Positions 8,396-17,609 of a stretch of 64,000 nucleotides of DNA are shown one piece after another. A program made the position numbers and the translations under genes. Below the pieces are notes generated by a model, which was not told the DNA's origin, ran no database searches, and worked only from the letters and a program-made list of their open reading frames with translations. This DNA comes from Rathayibacter sp. VKM Ac-2760 (GTDB taxonomy: Bacteria; Actinomycetota; Actinomycetes; Actinomycetales; Microbacteriaceae). Within the stretch, counting starts at the first letter, position 1. Each line of letters starts with the position of its first letter. The stretch is from the NCBI RefSeq assembly GCF_009834185.1, contig NZ_CP047173.1, positions 4,092,001 to 4,156,000 on the forward strand. Reading direction: 5' to 3'.

Positions 8396-10489
8396 TCAGC
8401 CGCCGAGGGTCACGCGGAGGATCTTCTCGCCGCTGTTGTTCGGGACGCTGTCCTTGTCGCCCGTGTTCGAGGTGGTCATCCAGAGGCCGCCGCGCCCGTC
8501 GGGCTCGACCGTGCGGAGGCGACCGTAGGTGCCGACGAAGTTCGAGGTCGGCGTCGCGAGCGAGTCGCCGACGATGGGCGCGCGGTAGAGGCGCGTCCCG
8601 CGGAGGCAGGCGATGTACACGACGTCGCGGACGACGGCCAGGCCGGAGCACGAGCCCGCCGACGTCGGGTAGGTCTGCTTCGGCGCGATGAAGCCGGCGG
8701 TGCCGCAGCTGCCGGTGGTCCCCTCGCAGGCCGGCCAGCCGTAGTTGCCGCCGCGGACGATCAGGTTCGTCTCGTCCATGACGCTGTTGCCGAACTCCTG
8801 CTCCCAGAGCCGCCCCTGCGAATCGAAGGCGAGCCCCTGCGGATTGCGGTGCCCGTAGCTCCAGACCGCGTTCCCGAACGGGTTGTCCGCGGGGATGCTG
8901 CCGTCGGCGTTGATCCGCAGGATCTTGCCGCTGAGCGAGTTCAGATTCTGCGCGGTCGCGGTGTTCTGGCCGTCGCCTGTGCTGATGTAGAGCTTGCCGT
9001 CGGGGCCGAAGCGCAGCCGCCCGCCGTTGTGGTACTTGTTCCGCAGGATCCCGGAGGCGAGGACCTGGACGGTGCTCGTGTCGAGGCGGTCGCCGATCAG
9101 CTTGAGGCGGATCACCCGGTTGTCGGTGGGCGAGGTGTGCATGACGTACAGCCACTGGTCCGTCGCGAAGGTCGGCGACACCGCGATCCCGAGGAGGCCG
9201 CCCTCGCCGTCGGTGCTCTGCACGTTCGGCACCGTCCCGAGGCTGGTCTTCACGCCCGTCGTCGGGTTCAGGCGCACGACGTCCTGCGCGTCGCGGCGCG
9301 AGTACAGCACGGTCCCGTCGGGCGCGGTGGTCAGTCCCCAGGGGATGTCGGTGTCGGTCGCGGTCTGCGTCACGGTGCAGAACGCGGTGCTGCAGGCCGC
9401 GCCCGTCGTCACCGCGGCGGCGTCGCTGCGGCTGGAGGTGTTGCCCTGCGCGTCGACCGCCGCGACGGTGTAGGAGTAGGCGGTGTTCGCCGCCAGGCCG
9501 CTCTCGGTGAAGGTCGTGGGCGGCGCCGTCGTGCCCGTGCCGGCGACGGTCCCGACCTGGGCGGAGCCGCGGAAGACCGTGTAGCTGCGCACGCCGACGT
9601 CGTCGGTGCTCGCGGTCCAGGTGAGGGTGACGGCGGTGCCGGAGGCTCGCGCGGTCAGGCCGGTCGGGCGGCTGGGCGCCGTGGTGTCGGCCGAGCACTG
9701 CGGCACGGTCACCGCGACGGTGGCGCTGGCCTGCGAGACGTTGCCGGCGGCGTCGCGGGCGTTCACGTACAGCCCCCACTGCGCGCCCGGCACCACGTCG
9801 ATGCCCGTCGAGGTGACGGTCCCCGCCACCGACTTCATGAACTGGCCGTCGTGGTACACGTCGTACCCCGTCACTCCGACCGCGTCCGTGGACGCGCCCC
9901 AGGAGAACGTCGCCGTCCGGCAGGCGAGCGCCGAGACCCGCGGGCTCGTCGGCGCGGACGGGGCCGTCGTGTCCGCCGAGGAGGCGGTGGTCCGCCACTT
10001 CTGCCAGTCCCCGCCGGCGCAGGCCGCGATCTGCACCGAGGAGCGGTTCGCCGTCTTCCGGTCCTTGACGCTCAGGCACAGGCCCGAGCCGACCCCGCGG
10101 ACCGTGCCGTCGCTCTCGAACCGCCACTTCTGCCAGTCCCCGCCCACGCAGTCGGAGATCTGCACGTCCGCGCCGGCCGTCGTCGTGCGACCCCGCACCT
10201 CCAGGCACTTCGCGCCACCGTAGACGGAGATCTCGCCGGTCGGCGCGACCGTCCAGCTCTGATTCGCGCCCCGGTTGCAGTCGAAGAGGACCACGATCGT
10301 GCGGTTCGTGGTCGACGAGTTGGGCACATCGAGGCACCGGCCGGAGGCGACGCCGACGATCGGGGCGGGAGCCGGGGCCGCCACCGCCCGGGCCGCCGCC
10401 ACCGGCGCCGCCTGAGCGGGAGCACCGGACACGACGAGCGCGGCCGCGAGCACGGCGACGGCGAGACTGCGGGCGATAGTGAAACGCAT
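8396..10489 (-). CDS. Secreted glucose/sorbosone dehydrogenase-family protein with ricin-type lectin and fibronectin III domains
   Basis: Exported 697-residue protein, possibly a PQQ-type sugar oxidoreductase targeted to polysaccharide. It has a signal peptide (about residues 1-28, ending AQAAP), a ricin B-type lectin domain to about residue 170 with QxW-type repeats (NQSWTV, WQKWRF, WQKWRT), two fibronectin III modules (about 170-360), then a six-bladed propeller with GSDH-family motifs EGGLLGIAVSP, YHNGGRLRFGPDGKLY, SYGHRNPQGLAF and GGNYGWP. Cofactor and substrate cannot be read from sequence, and many family members are uncharacterised. It stands alone, convergent with the regulator gene, and ends next to REP copy 1. 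Confidence 0.9.
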   Translation of the reverse strand: MRFTIARSLAVAVLAAALVVSGAPAQAAPVAAARAVAAPAPAPIVGVASGRCLDVPNSSTTNRTIVVLFDCNRGANQSWTVAPTGEISVYGGAKCLEVRGRTTTAGADVQISDCVGGDWQKWRFESDGTVRGVGSGLCLSVKDRKTANRSSVQIAACAGGDWQKWRTTASSADTTAPSAPTSPRVSALACRTATFSWGASTDAVGVTGYDVYHDGQFMKSVAGTVTSTGIDVVPGAQWGLYVNARDAAGNVSQASATVAVTVPQCSADTTAPSRPTGLTARASGTAVTLTWTASTDDVGVRSYTVFRGSAQVGTVAGTGTTAPPTTFTESGLAANTAYSYTVAAVDAQGNTSSRSDAAAVTTGAACSTAFCTVTQTATDTDIPWGLTTAPDGTVLYSRRDAQDVVRLNPTTGVKTSLGTVPNVQSTDGEGGLLGIAVSPTFATDQWLYVMHTSPTDNRVIRLKLIGDRLDTSTVQVLASGILRNKYHNGGRLRFGPDGKLYISTGDGQNTATAQNLNSLSGKILRINADGSIPADNPFGNAVWSYGHRNPQGLAFDSQGRLWEQEFGNSVMDETNLIVRGGNYGWPACEGTTGSCGTAGFIAPKQTYPTSAGSCSGLAVVRDVVYIACLRGTRLYRAPIVGDSLATPTSNFVGTYGRLRTVEPDGRGGLWMTTSNTGDKDSVPNNSGEKILRVTLGG

Positions 10490-11170
10490 CAGCGGGTTCC
10501 TCTACGGGCGGAGCGGGACGGGCGCCGGTACGACTCGCCCTCGTGCCGACCCTGGCACTGCGGCCACCACCCGACAACCGGTCGGACGTGTCATATCGCG
10601 CCAGTTCTGGGGGCGCGGGAGGGGGTGCGGTGGGGGGAGTAGCCGCTGGTCCGCGCGGTCTCGCGGCGGTCAGGCTCGGCCCTGAATCGCCTCGCCGCGG
10701 AGGAAGGCGAGCTCTCGGACGGTGAGGATCGCCGTCATCTCGGAGTCGTCGATGCCGCGCTCACGCCATTCCGGCCGAGGCCAAGCGCGAAACGGCTCCC
10801 GAAGGGGGTGAATGCGCTCGACAGACGGACATCGGCTGAAATGAAGTGGTGCACTATCGGTCCGCGTGGAGTACCGCTTTAGCTGGGCGACCGTCAACCT
10901 CGTGTCAGCAGACAGCAGCGAAAGCTGCGTCCGCCGACCACCGAGGCGCCCTGCATCCTTGGAATCGAGGCACTGGCCGCACCAGCGGTCGGTCAACATC
11001 GAGGTCGCCAACGTTTCATCGGCGCCTAGGTCTAGCCAAAGTGACTCCGCTGAGATACGACGGCTGCGCGCGCAGACGATCGCGACCTCCACCACTCTGG
11101 TCCAACGAGCTGCTCCCACGGACGCGCGAAATGAGGGAGTGGCCGTTCAGACGACGTCAGACGGGTCAGA
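10490..11170. other. Intergenic region and left boundary of the low-G+C island
   Basis: No convincing complete gene. A minus-strand frame (10670-11119) ends in GIDDSEMTAILTVRELAFLR; the high-G+C part (10670 to about 10800) could be the 3' remnant of a gene cut by island insertion, while the rest looks non-coding. Base composition drops from about 10820 onward. The promoter of the NTPase gene must lie at the right end. No good ribosome-binding site precedes the ATG at 11171. Confidence 0.4.
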
Positions 11171-14100
11171 ATGGTCCACATGGAGACCGCTGATGAGTCG
11201 AGCACGACGGCTGCGCCCAAGAAAAACACCGTCGGTGGGGTCGCCGACAAGTTGGGCAACAAGTACGAGCTCTCTTGGGCGATTCTTTACGCCTTGCGAT
11301 GCATTCAAGATGAGCGACGAAGCATCACTTTCGAGGATCTCGACCCAGACCTGGCCGAAGGGTCAGAGTTCACCTTTGTAGATGAGCACGGGACTATTAC
11401 CGTCACACAGGTCAAGCGTCAACACAGCATTACTGATCACTGGACGGTAGCGGCTCTGCGCAGTCGCGGAATCTTTGCAGCAGCGACACACCACGTCGCG
11501 GCCGGCCGCGAGTACCACTTCAGCTCGATGACACCAAGTGCCTCCCTCCGTGAGTTGAGCGAACGGGTTCGCCAGTCTGTTGACCTCCACCAGTTCACTG
11601 CGCATCAACTGACCCAAGAGCTGCGGCAAGTCTTTGATCAACTCTCAGCCCCGGACGTGCTCGGCAGTCCTGAAACCGCTTGGAGTGTGCTCCGCGGCAT
11701 GTGGTTCGAGGTTGAGGACGAGCAGCAGCAGGTCAAAACGAATGCCATGCTCGCCGCCACGATGCTAGAGGGCGTAGCCGAGACGCTGCTGCCTATCGTG
11801 GTAGGAGCTGTTTTACTCGATAATCTTCGCCGTCGTCTCACACGGCGCGAATTGTTAGAGGGGCTATCCCGCCATAATGTTTTCGCCCGCCACGACATGG
11901 CGAGGCAGAATGCGCACGATGAAGTCCTCTCTACGACCGCGAGCTGGCGGGGCAGTGTGGAACGCGAGTTGCTCAGTCCTCCTATTCCCCGAGCCGAATC
12001 CACTGATCTGGTCGAGCTTATGAACACGACACGGTTGGCGTTGGTCGTCGGCACGGGCGGTGGCGGCAAGAGTTCTATCGTCTATCAAGCAGCGAACTAT
12101 TTGGAATCGCATGGCGCTGAAGTACTAGCGTTCCGGCTTGACCGTCGTGGTTCATTTAGTTCGACAACCGAGCTAGGTGGGCAGCTAGGCTTGTCTGCCT
12201 CGCCCGTCGCCTCGCTCCGCATGGCAGCCGATGGTCGCGACGCGTTCTTAATTGTCGACCAGCTCGACGCCGTGTCGCTGGCATCGGGTCGACTGTCCGA
12301 ACGCTTCGACGTAGTTGCCGACTTGATCAACGAGGCTATGGCGGTCGAGGGCGTATCAGTCATCATCGCATGTCGACTATTCGACGTCGAGAATGATCAC
12401 AGGATTCGCAAGCTCGACGCCGCAGAGGACGTCAGGCGTCTCACAGTCCTGCCTCTACCCGAGGAAGCCGTCACCGACGCCGTAGAGGCAATGGGCCTGG
12501 ACAGCACTAATCTCACCGTGAAACAACGTGAGCTCCTCAGAACGCCTCTAAACCTCGTGCTCCTCCAAACCATCGCGGGTCAAGCGAGCGCACTCAACTT
12601 CACGTCGCGCGGATCACTTTTTGAGGCCTTTTGGCAGCGGAAGCGCCAGACCATCAAAGACCGTCGCCCAGATATCCGCTTTAACGACGTTTTGGCCCGC
12701 GTCGCAAACGCAGTTAGCGATCAGCAAACCCTTTCGGTCCCCACCGACATACTCGACGCTGAGGACTACATCGATGACGCTTATGTATTAGCGTCTGAAC
12801 AGGTTCTCGCCATCGACGGCGACCGCGTCTCCTTTTTTCATGAAACATTCTTTGACTACACTTTCGCGAGGCAATGGCTATCGCGACAGCAGTCAATGGT
12901 CGAGTTCCTACAGCTTCAGGAGCAAGAGCTATTCCGTCGAGCTCAAGTGCGTCAGATTCTTGAACTACTGCGGGAGCGCGATCCAATCCGGTTTCGCACG
13001 GAGATCGATGCCGTGCTGACAGCGCCAGAGATTCGGTCCCACATCAAAGAAACGGTTCTGACGGTCTTCGCCAACGTGGCCGCTCCGACAAACGACGACC
13101 TCGCCCTATTCATCCGCGTCAGCGAGACCGACCCGGCCCGGAACAAACCCCTCTGGCAACAGATCACCCGGCAAACCTGGTTCGATGTGGTCCACAAAAG
13201 TGGACTTATAGAAATATGGCTCGACAGCGATGATCAGCAACAGCGGGAGCAAGGCACCAGTTGGCTCGCCGTCGCCGGAGACGACCGTGGAGGGGTGGCG
13301 GTGGGACTGCTTGCCTCTCGTCGCGACGCACCCGACTACCTCAACCGATTACGCTGGCTCGTCCAGCGTGCCGAACTGAATCGAAATCGGCCGCTGTTCG
13401 ACCTGATGCTTGAAGCTGTGCGATCCGGTGACTTCGATCTGGCTGACGACGACCTTTCGCGGTCGACCCGTGGCCTCGCCGCGCATGAGCCGCTCTTGGC
13501 AATTGAGCTACTCCGGGCAGTCTTTGCGGAAAGCCCCTTAGCGTTGGTCACGGACAACGTCGGCAAGATCAGAATCCTTGAGAGGCGAAGTTACGGGCTC
13601 ACCAAACTTATAAGGGAGGTAAGCAAGTCCGAACCTCAAGCGTTTGCTGAGACTCTCGTACCTTACCTTCTCGCCGTGATGCAAAAAACGGCATATGGGC
13701 GACATGGAGACTCTTTAGTTCAAGACCGCCATTTCGGCTTGCGAATGCCACCAGGGTCACATTCGGGCAATGTCGGCGATGTACTCTACATCTGCGCTGC
13801 AAGAGCTCTTGCAGATTACGCTACGGCGATGCCAGATTCGGCTAGCCGGCTTCTACAGATGTTGGCCGCAGATGAGCACGATGCCGCTCAGGCACTCTTG
13901 TTCCAAACTCTGATCGCCGGCGGAGCGCACTTTACTGACTGGGCTGCGCACCTGATATTGGAAGGTGGTAACCGACTTCGCTGCGGCTACGCCTCAGATG
14001 GATGCTGGCTATCGCGGGAAGTTGTAGAGTTCATCGCCCCGCTCGTCACTGACGAAGACCATGCGCGCCTTGAAGCTCAACTGCGCGATCTTCACGATCC

Positions 14101-15679
14101 ATACGAACGACGCCAATCATTCGGATATGCTGCGTTCAAATTTCTGAGCGCTCTCGATCAAGCCAGGCTGAGTCCGATCGGCAAACGACGGCTTGCTGAG
14201 TACCAACGAAAATTTGAGATGGACGTGCCACCTCCTCCATCCGGCATTATGAGCTACACAGTCGGTTCTCCAATCGAGGCGGCTGCAAGCGTCAAGATGT
14301 CTAATAGACAGTGGCTACGAGCGCTAGACAAGCATGCTAGGGACGATCGAAATCGCGAAGATCCATCGGTCGGCGGCGCTCGCGAACTCTCACAACTACT
14401 TAAGGCGCGCACAGCCGAGGACCCTGTCCGATTCGCGTCGCTGGCCATGCATATCACGGCGACGACAAACGCGGCCTATCCCAGTGCCATCCTTTGGGGC
14501 TTCGGTGAAGCGAAAATCCCGCTCGAGGAACAATCTGCTGTCTTCGATGCCATCCGTCACATCGCGAGCCTCGGCTTAGAGGAATGCGATCGCTGGCTTG
14601 GGTGGTCCTTGCGCCGCGTTCTTGACGAAACCCCGCTCGATCTGGTCGAGATGATCAGAGACCGTGCTCTGCATGCGTCAAGCCCAAAAGACGACTCGCC
14701 GATATTCACCCGTCAAGGTGACGAGACGCCCGGTCGCGACCTCTGGCAACAGGGTAGGAATACCGCAAGAGGCAGCCTCGCTGAAGAACTAGGCGACCTA
14801 CTCATTCATGACGCTGATGGCCGGCGGACTGAAGTGGTCAGTCCCTATCTGGACGCCCTCGCCAGCGACTCGGTCCTCAGCGTGCGATCATGCGTCGCCC
14901 ACACGATTGCCGCTTCCCTGCGATACGCACGGCCAAAGGCATACGAGGCCTTCGAACACCTGATTGACACCGACGATATCCTCCTCGCTTCAGACCACGT
15001 AAGGAACCTGATGCGCTACATTGGCAACTCCGACGCGGACCGAATAGACCCAGTCATTGACCGCATGCTGAAATCAAAGAGTTCTGAGGTACGACATGCG
15101 GGCGGTAGCATTGCTGCGTTCGCGGCACTCCAATGGGAACGCCCTCACATGATGAATCGAGCACTCGCATGCGGCATCGATGTCCGGACTGGCGTCGCTG
15201 TCGTGTGTAGCTCGTGGGTGGGTCAAGCCGCCAATTCCGATTTAGTCTTTTCTACGCTGCGCAACTTGATGCACGACGATGAAGAAAAGGTCCGCGAAGC
15301 CGTGGGCCACCTGGCCGAAAACTTAAGGGGGTACGCATTGCGCCCGTTTGCCGCCCTTCTAGCGGACCTCATTGCGTCGCCAAGTTATGTGAGCGCCACG
15401 CCACAACTGCTAATAACACTGCAAGAGGCACCCGATGAGGTGGACGACCTGGTTGAGTTCGCGTCGCATCGCTTCCTCGATATTCATGGACAGGACGTAG
15501 CAGACATCCGGACCGGTGCGGCTAGCGATGCACACTACATCTCGGAATTGGTGATTCGAGGTCTTGCGCAGACACACGATAGGAGACGAGTATCTGCGCT
15601 ACTCGATGTCCTCGATCGCTTGCTCGAGCTGAGGGTGCACGGTGTTGATGACTCGATTGAGCAGGCTGAGCGCGCATAA
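11171..15679 (+). CDS. Giant P-loop NTPase with N-terminal nuclease-like module, putative antiphage defence protein
   Basis: A 1502-residue protein. Residues 20-100 hold GGVADKLGNKYELSWAI, an acidic stretch ITFEDLDPD (53-60) and TQVKRQ (79-84), the spacing of a PD-(D/E)XK-like nuclease with QxK in place of ExK, as in DUF4297/Cap4-type effector domains. Residues about 285-560 form a STAND-like NTPase with Walker A GTGGGGKS (294-301), Walker B FLIVDQLD (359-366), an ACR motif after a beta strand (VSVIIACRLF) and FFHETFFDY (555-563). The remaining 900 residues are helical, HEAT/TPR-like (for example SEVRHAGGSIAAFAALQWE), and fit a sensor region. The reading frame contains several TTA codons and lower G+C than its neighbours, so it was probably acquired by transfer. 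Nuclease plus NTPase plus repeat sensor matches Avs/NACHT-type defence architecture; the defence role is inference. Confidence 0.85.
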   Translation: MVHMETADESSTTAAPKKNTVGGVADKLGNKYELSWAILYALRCIQDERRSITFEDLDPDLAEGSEFTFVDEHGTITVTQVKRQHSITDHWTVAALRSRGIFAAATHHVAAGREYHFSSMTPSASLRELSERVRQSVDLHQFTAHQLTQELRQVFDQLSAPDVLGSPETAWSVLRGMWFEVEDEQQQVKTNAMLAATMLEGVAETLLPIVVGAVLLDNLRRRLTRRELLEGLSRHNVFARHDMARQNAHDEVLSTTASWRGSVERELLSPPIPRAESTDLVELMNTTRLALVVGTGGGGKSSIVYQAANYLESHGAEVLAFRLDRRGSFSSTTELGGQLGLSASPVASLRMAADGRDAFLIVDQLDAVSLASGRLSERFDVVADLINEAMAVEGVSVIIACRLFDVENDHRIRKLDAAEDVRRLTVLPLPEEAVTDAVEAMGLDSTNLTVKQRELLRTPLNLVLLQTIAGQASALNFTSRGSLFEAFWQRKRQTIKDRRPDIRFNDVLARVANAVSDQQTLSVPTDILDAEDYIDDAYVLASEQVLAIDGDRVSFFHETFFDYTFARQWLSRQQSMVEFLQLQEQELFRRAQVRQILELLRERDPIRFRTEIDAVLTAPEIRSHIKETVLTVFANVAAPTNDDLALFIRVSETDPARNKPLWQQITRQTWFDVVHKSGLIEIWLDSDDQQQREQGTSWLAVAGDDRGGVAVGLLASRRDAPDYLNRLRWLVQRAELNRNRPLFDLMLEAVRSGDFDLADDDLSRSTRGLAAHEPLLAIELLRAVFAESPLALVTDNVGKIRILERRSYGLTKLIREVSKSEPQAFAETLVPYLLAVMQKTAYGRHGDSLVQDRHFGLRMPPGSHSGNVGDVLYICAARALADYATAMPDSASRLLQMLAADEHDAAQALLFQTLIAGGAHFTDWAAHLILEGGNRLRCGYASDGCWLSREVVEFIAPLVTDEDHARLEAQLRDLHDPYERRQSFGYAAFKFLSALDQARLSPIGKRRLAEYQRKFEMDVPPPPSGIMSYTVGSPIEAAASVKMSNRQWLRALDKHARDDRNREDPSVGGARELSQLLKARTAEDPVRFASLAMHITATTNAAYPSAILWGFGEAKIPLEEQSAVFDAIRHIASLGLEECDRWLGWSLRRVLDETPLDLVEMIRDRALHASSPKDDSPIFTRQGDETPGRDLWQQGRNTARGSLAEELGDLLIHDADGRRTEVVSPYLDALASDSVLSVRSCVAHTIAASLRYARPKAYEAFEHLIDTDDILLASDHVRNLMRYIGNSDADRIDPVIDRMLKSKSSEVRHAGGSIAAFAALQWERPHMMNRALACGIDVRTGVAVVCSSWVGQAANSDLVFSTLRNLMHDDEEKVREAVGHLAENLRGYALRPFAALLADLIASPSYVSATPQLLITLQEAPDEVDDLVEFASHRFLDIHGQDVADIRTGAASDAHYISELVIRGLAQTHDRRRVSALLDVLDRLLELRVHGVDDSIEQAERA

Positions 15680-16033
15680 GCGTTGAACAAGACCGAGACA
15701 GCAACGCCGTTGCAGCATCATCCACTCTCGGGAAAGCGAGCCGGCGGGTTGGAAAGCGATCCGGAGGAGGGGGCTAGAACTGGACGGAATATCTCGGACC
15801 TGACCGAATGTGTGCAAATAATCAGACGGCTTCTTAAGTCGCTACTGGATCGGGCGTGTAGGCGCATCGCTGAGTGCTTTCAAGTAGCGATCGTTGGGGT
15901 ATTAGCAGCGATTCGAAGAAGCTATGGCTCAAGCGATTGTCGGACAACTGAGGATGAGCTCGACGCCGATGCGTTGGCTTGATGCCGCATCTCGTCAGAG
16001 AGCTCCCAAAGCGCACTTGAGCTGATCGACGCG
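15680..16033. other. Low-G+C spacer between NTPase gene and insertion sequence
   Basis: Contains a weak 99-codon frame (15683-15982, TTG start three bases after the NTPase stop) with an amphipathic stretch CVQIIRRLLKSLLDRACRRI. There is no ribosome-binding site and no recognised motif, so I do not call it as a gene, although a small partner of the NTPase cannot be excluded. Nothing else is seen. Confidence 0.3.
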
Positions 16034-16037
16034 CTAG

Positions 16038-17126
16038 CTGTAGTTCCTCGGGACGTTGTGAACGGGTGACGTAGAAGAAGACCTCCGGGACGATGTGGGC
16101 TACCACACACGCATCGTCACCGGAGGTCTTCGTGACTCACGCTAATGCCCCCGTCACGCCGACCGGCAGGGAACGTCTGGCTCGGCTGATCGTTATCGAC
16201 GGCTGGCCTGTGCGCCGGGCGGCGGAGAGGTTCCAGTGCTCACCAGCGACTGCCGCGAAGTGGGCCGAGAGATACCGATCCGGTCTGCCGATGACTGTCA
16301 GGTCGTCCCGGCCGCTGACCAGCCCGAACCGGCTTGCGACTCGCCTTGAGCGGCGCATCATCGGTCTGCGTTTCACGCGTGGTTGGGGTCCGCACAGGAT
16401 CTCCTTCCACCTTGGAGTTCCTCGATCAACGGTCGGCAGGGTGCTCACCCGCTTCCGAATGCCGCTGCTCGTGCACCTGGACCGCGCCACCGGACTGCCA
16501 GTGCGACGACCCGTTCCCGTGCGTTACGAGAAGGCTCGGGCCGGCGAGCTGGTGCACATGGACATCAAGAAACTCGGTCGAATCCCCGACGGCGGCGGAT
16601 GGCGAGCACACGGCCGAGGATCAGCGCAGGACCGCAGCTCCCACGTCAGCAGAACCCGCGCCAAACGAGCCGGAGCGGCCGGCTCCCGCGGCTTCCGCTA
16701 TCTGCACCACGTGGTCGATGACCACTCAAGACTCGCGTTCTCCGAGATCCTCGCCGACGAACGAACCGACACCGTCATCGAGTTCTGGCGCCGCGCGACC
16801 ACGTTCTTCGCCCATGCCGGCATCACCATCGAGCAGGTCATGACCGACAACGGCCCCGCCTACCGATCTCACGCCTTCAACGCCGAGCTCGGCACGATCC
16901 GCCACCGCTTCACCCGCCCCTACCGGCCCCAGACCAACGGCAAGGTCGAGCGCTTCAACCGCACCCTCGCCGCCGAATGGGCCTACGCCACCACCTACGA
17001 CTCAGACGACGCCCGATCCGCCACCTACGCCGCTTGGCTCCATCACTACAATCACCACCGACCCCACACCGGCATCGGCGGATCAACCCCCGCAGAACGC
17101 GTCCACAACCTCACGGGGAACTACAG
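16038..17126 (+). mobile_element. IS481-family insertion sequence, complete, with CTAG target duplication
   Basis: The 1089-bp element is bounded by imperfect 23-bp inverted repeats (16038-16060 and 17104-17126; 20 of 23 match; both begin CTGTAGTTCC). CTAG flanks it on both sides (16034-16037 and 17127-17130), as expected from the CTAG-containing target preference known for IS481. It carries one DDE transposase gene. A long internal hairpin covers the transposase ribosome-binding site. The intact ends, clean target duplication and open frame suggest a recent or active copy. Confidence 0.9.
16077..16131 (+). promoter_or_regulatory. Hairpin sequestering the transposase ribosome-binding site
   Basis: Arms 16077-16095 and 16112-16131 pair over 19 bp (GAAGACCTCCGG with CCGGAGGTCTTC, then GACGATG with CATCGTC) with one bulged A and a 16-base loop. 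The right arm contains GGAGGT at 16122-16127, four bases before the GTG start at 16132. A read-through transcript from outside would fold and hide the site, while one starting inside the left arm would not. This is the logic known for IS10 and IS50; its use here is inference. Confidence 0.6.
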
Positions 17127-17130
17127 CTAG
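16132..17130 (+). CDS. IS481-family DDE transposase
   Basis: Catalyses cut and joining of the element. The 332-residue protein (from GTG 16132) has an N-terminal helix-turn-helix (VRRAAERFQCSPATAAKWAE), a second DNA-binding region (RISFHLGVPRSTVGRVL) and an integrase-type core with the DDE residues in VHMDIKKLG, VMTDNGPAYRS and GKVERFNRTL, ending with the YNHHRPHTGIGGSTPAER motif of IS481 enzymes. The GTG is preferred over the ATG at 16093 because GGAGGT lies four bases before it and the upstream start falls within the hairpin. The stop codon TAG is supplied by the CTAG target duplication, outside the element proper. Confidence 0.93.
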   Translation: MTHANAPVTPTGRERLARLIVIDGWPVRRAAERFQCSPATAAKWAERYRSGLPMTVRSSRPLTSPNRLATRLERRIIGLRFTRGWGPHRISFHLGVPRSTVGRVLTRFRMPLLVHLDRATGLPVRRPVPVRYEKARAGELVHMDIKKLGRIPDGGGWRAHGRGSAQDRSSHVSRTRAKRAGAAGSRGFRYLHHVVDDHSRLAFSEILADERTDTVIEFWRRATTFFAHAGITIEQVMTDNGPAYRSHAFNAELGTIRHRFTRPYRPQTNGKVERFNRTLAAEWAYATTYDSDDARSATYAAWLHHYNHHRPHTGIGGSTPAERVHNLTGNYS

Positions 17131-17274
17131 CCGCTCGATCCGGAGCAGTGCCATGTCCGCGACTCACTGCGTCTGTAGCTCGCCACAGTCCTCGCGGGCG
17201 ACCTCGTCACGAACCCCTTCGTCGCCACCGGAGCTGGCCCTGCTTGGAATCTACTCGCGGGTCCCGAGTCGGGT

Positions 17275-17523
17275 TCAAGCGACATCGGAGTGATGGGATT
17301 CATCGAAACCAGGGTCATAGAGAAAGGTCCACGCGATCCCCCACCGCAGATCACTCAGCTCCCGCCTCCACCACGAGCCACTGACCGCGAGATGAGTACC
17401 GACCTGCACCGAGAAGCAGCCCGCTGGCTCACCGTCGAACGACGCCTCGGCGACCGCCTCGCGAAACCGCTCGAGCTCAGGACGCAACTGCGGCGAATCA
17501 CGCTTGCCCGAGTGGAAGGACAT
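17275..17523 (-). CDS. Hypothetical protein (82 residues)
   Basis: Not recognised. The frame from ATG 17523 reads MSFHSGKRDSPQLRPELERF and later SGSWWRRELSDLRWGIAWTF, a composition more like a folded domain than a chance frame, though an upstream in-frame GTG at 17559 would add 12 residues. There is no membrane segment or signal peptide. It lies just right of the insertion sequence and is followed upstream by another small minus-strand gene, with which it may be co-transcribed. It could be a chance frame; I put it slightly below even odds. Confidence 0.4.
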   Translation of the reverse strand: MSFHSGKRDSPQLRPELERFREAVAEASFDGEPAGCFSVQVGTHLAVSGSWWRRELSDLRWGIAWTFLYDPGFDESHHSDVA

Positions 17524-17609
17524 TCGCCGACGATACTGCGCCGAACTTGCCACAGCCACCGACCTGCTCAGCGGATGACCCGACAGTCATCCCCCGACGG
17601 CACCGATGC

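Noticed and set aside
7182..10577. An 1131-codon open frame on the minus strand
   Set aside because: It covers two real genes in wrong frames; composition is Arg/Gly/His/Pro-rich with no motif.
10866..11381. A 171-codon plus-strand frame overlapping the NTPase start
   Set aside because: No motif, Ser/Arg-rich, and it runs into the NTPase gene in another frame.
15683..15982. A 99-codon frame right after the NTPase gene
   Set aside because: TTG start, no ribosome-binding site and no family motif; kept only as a note because of its position.
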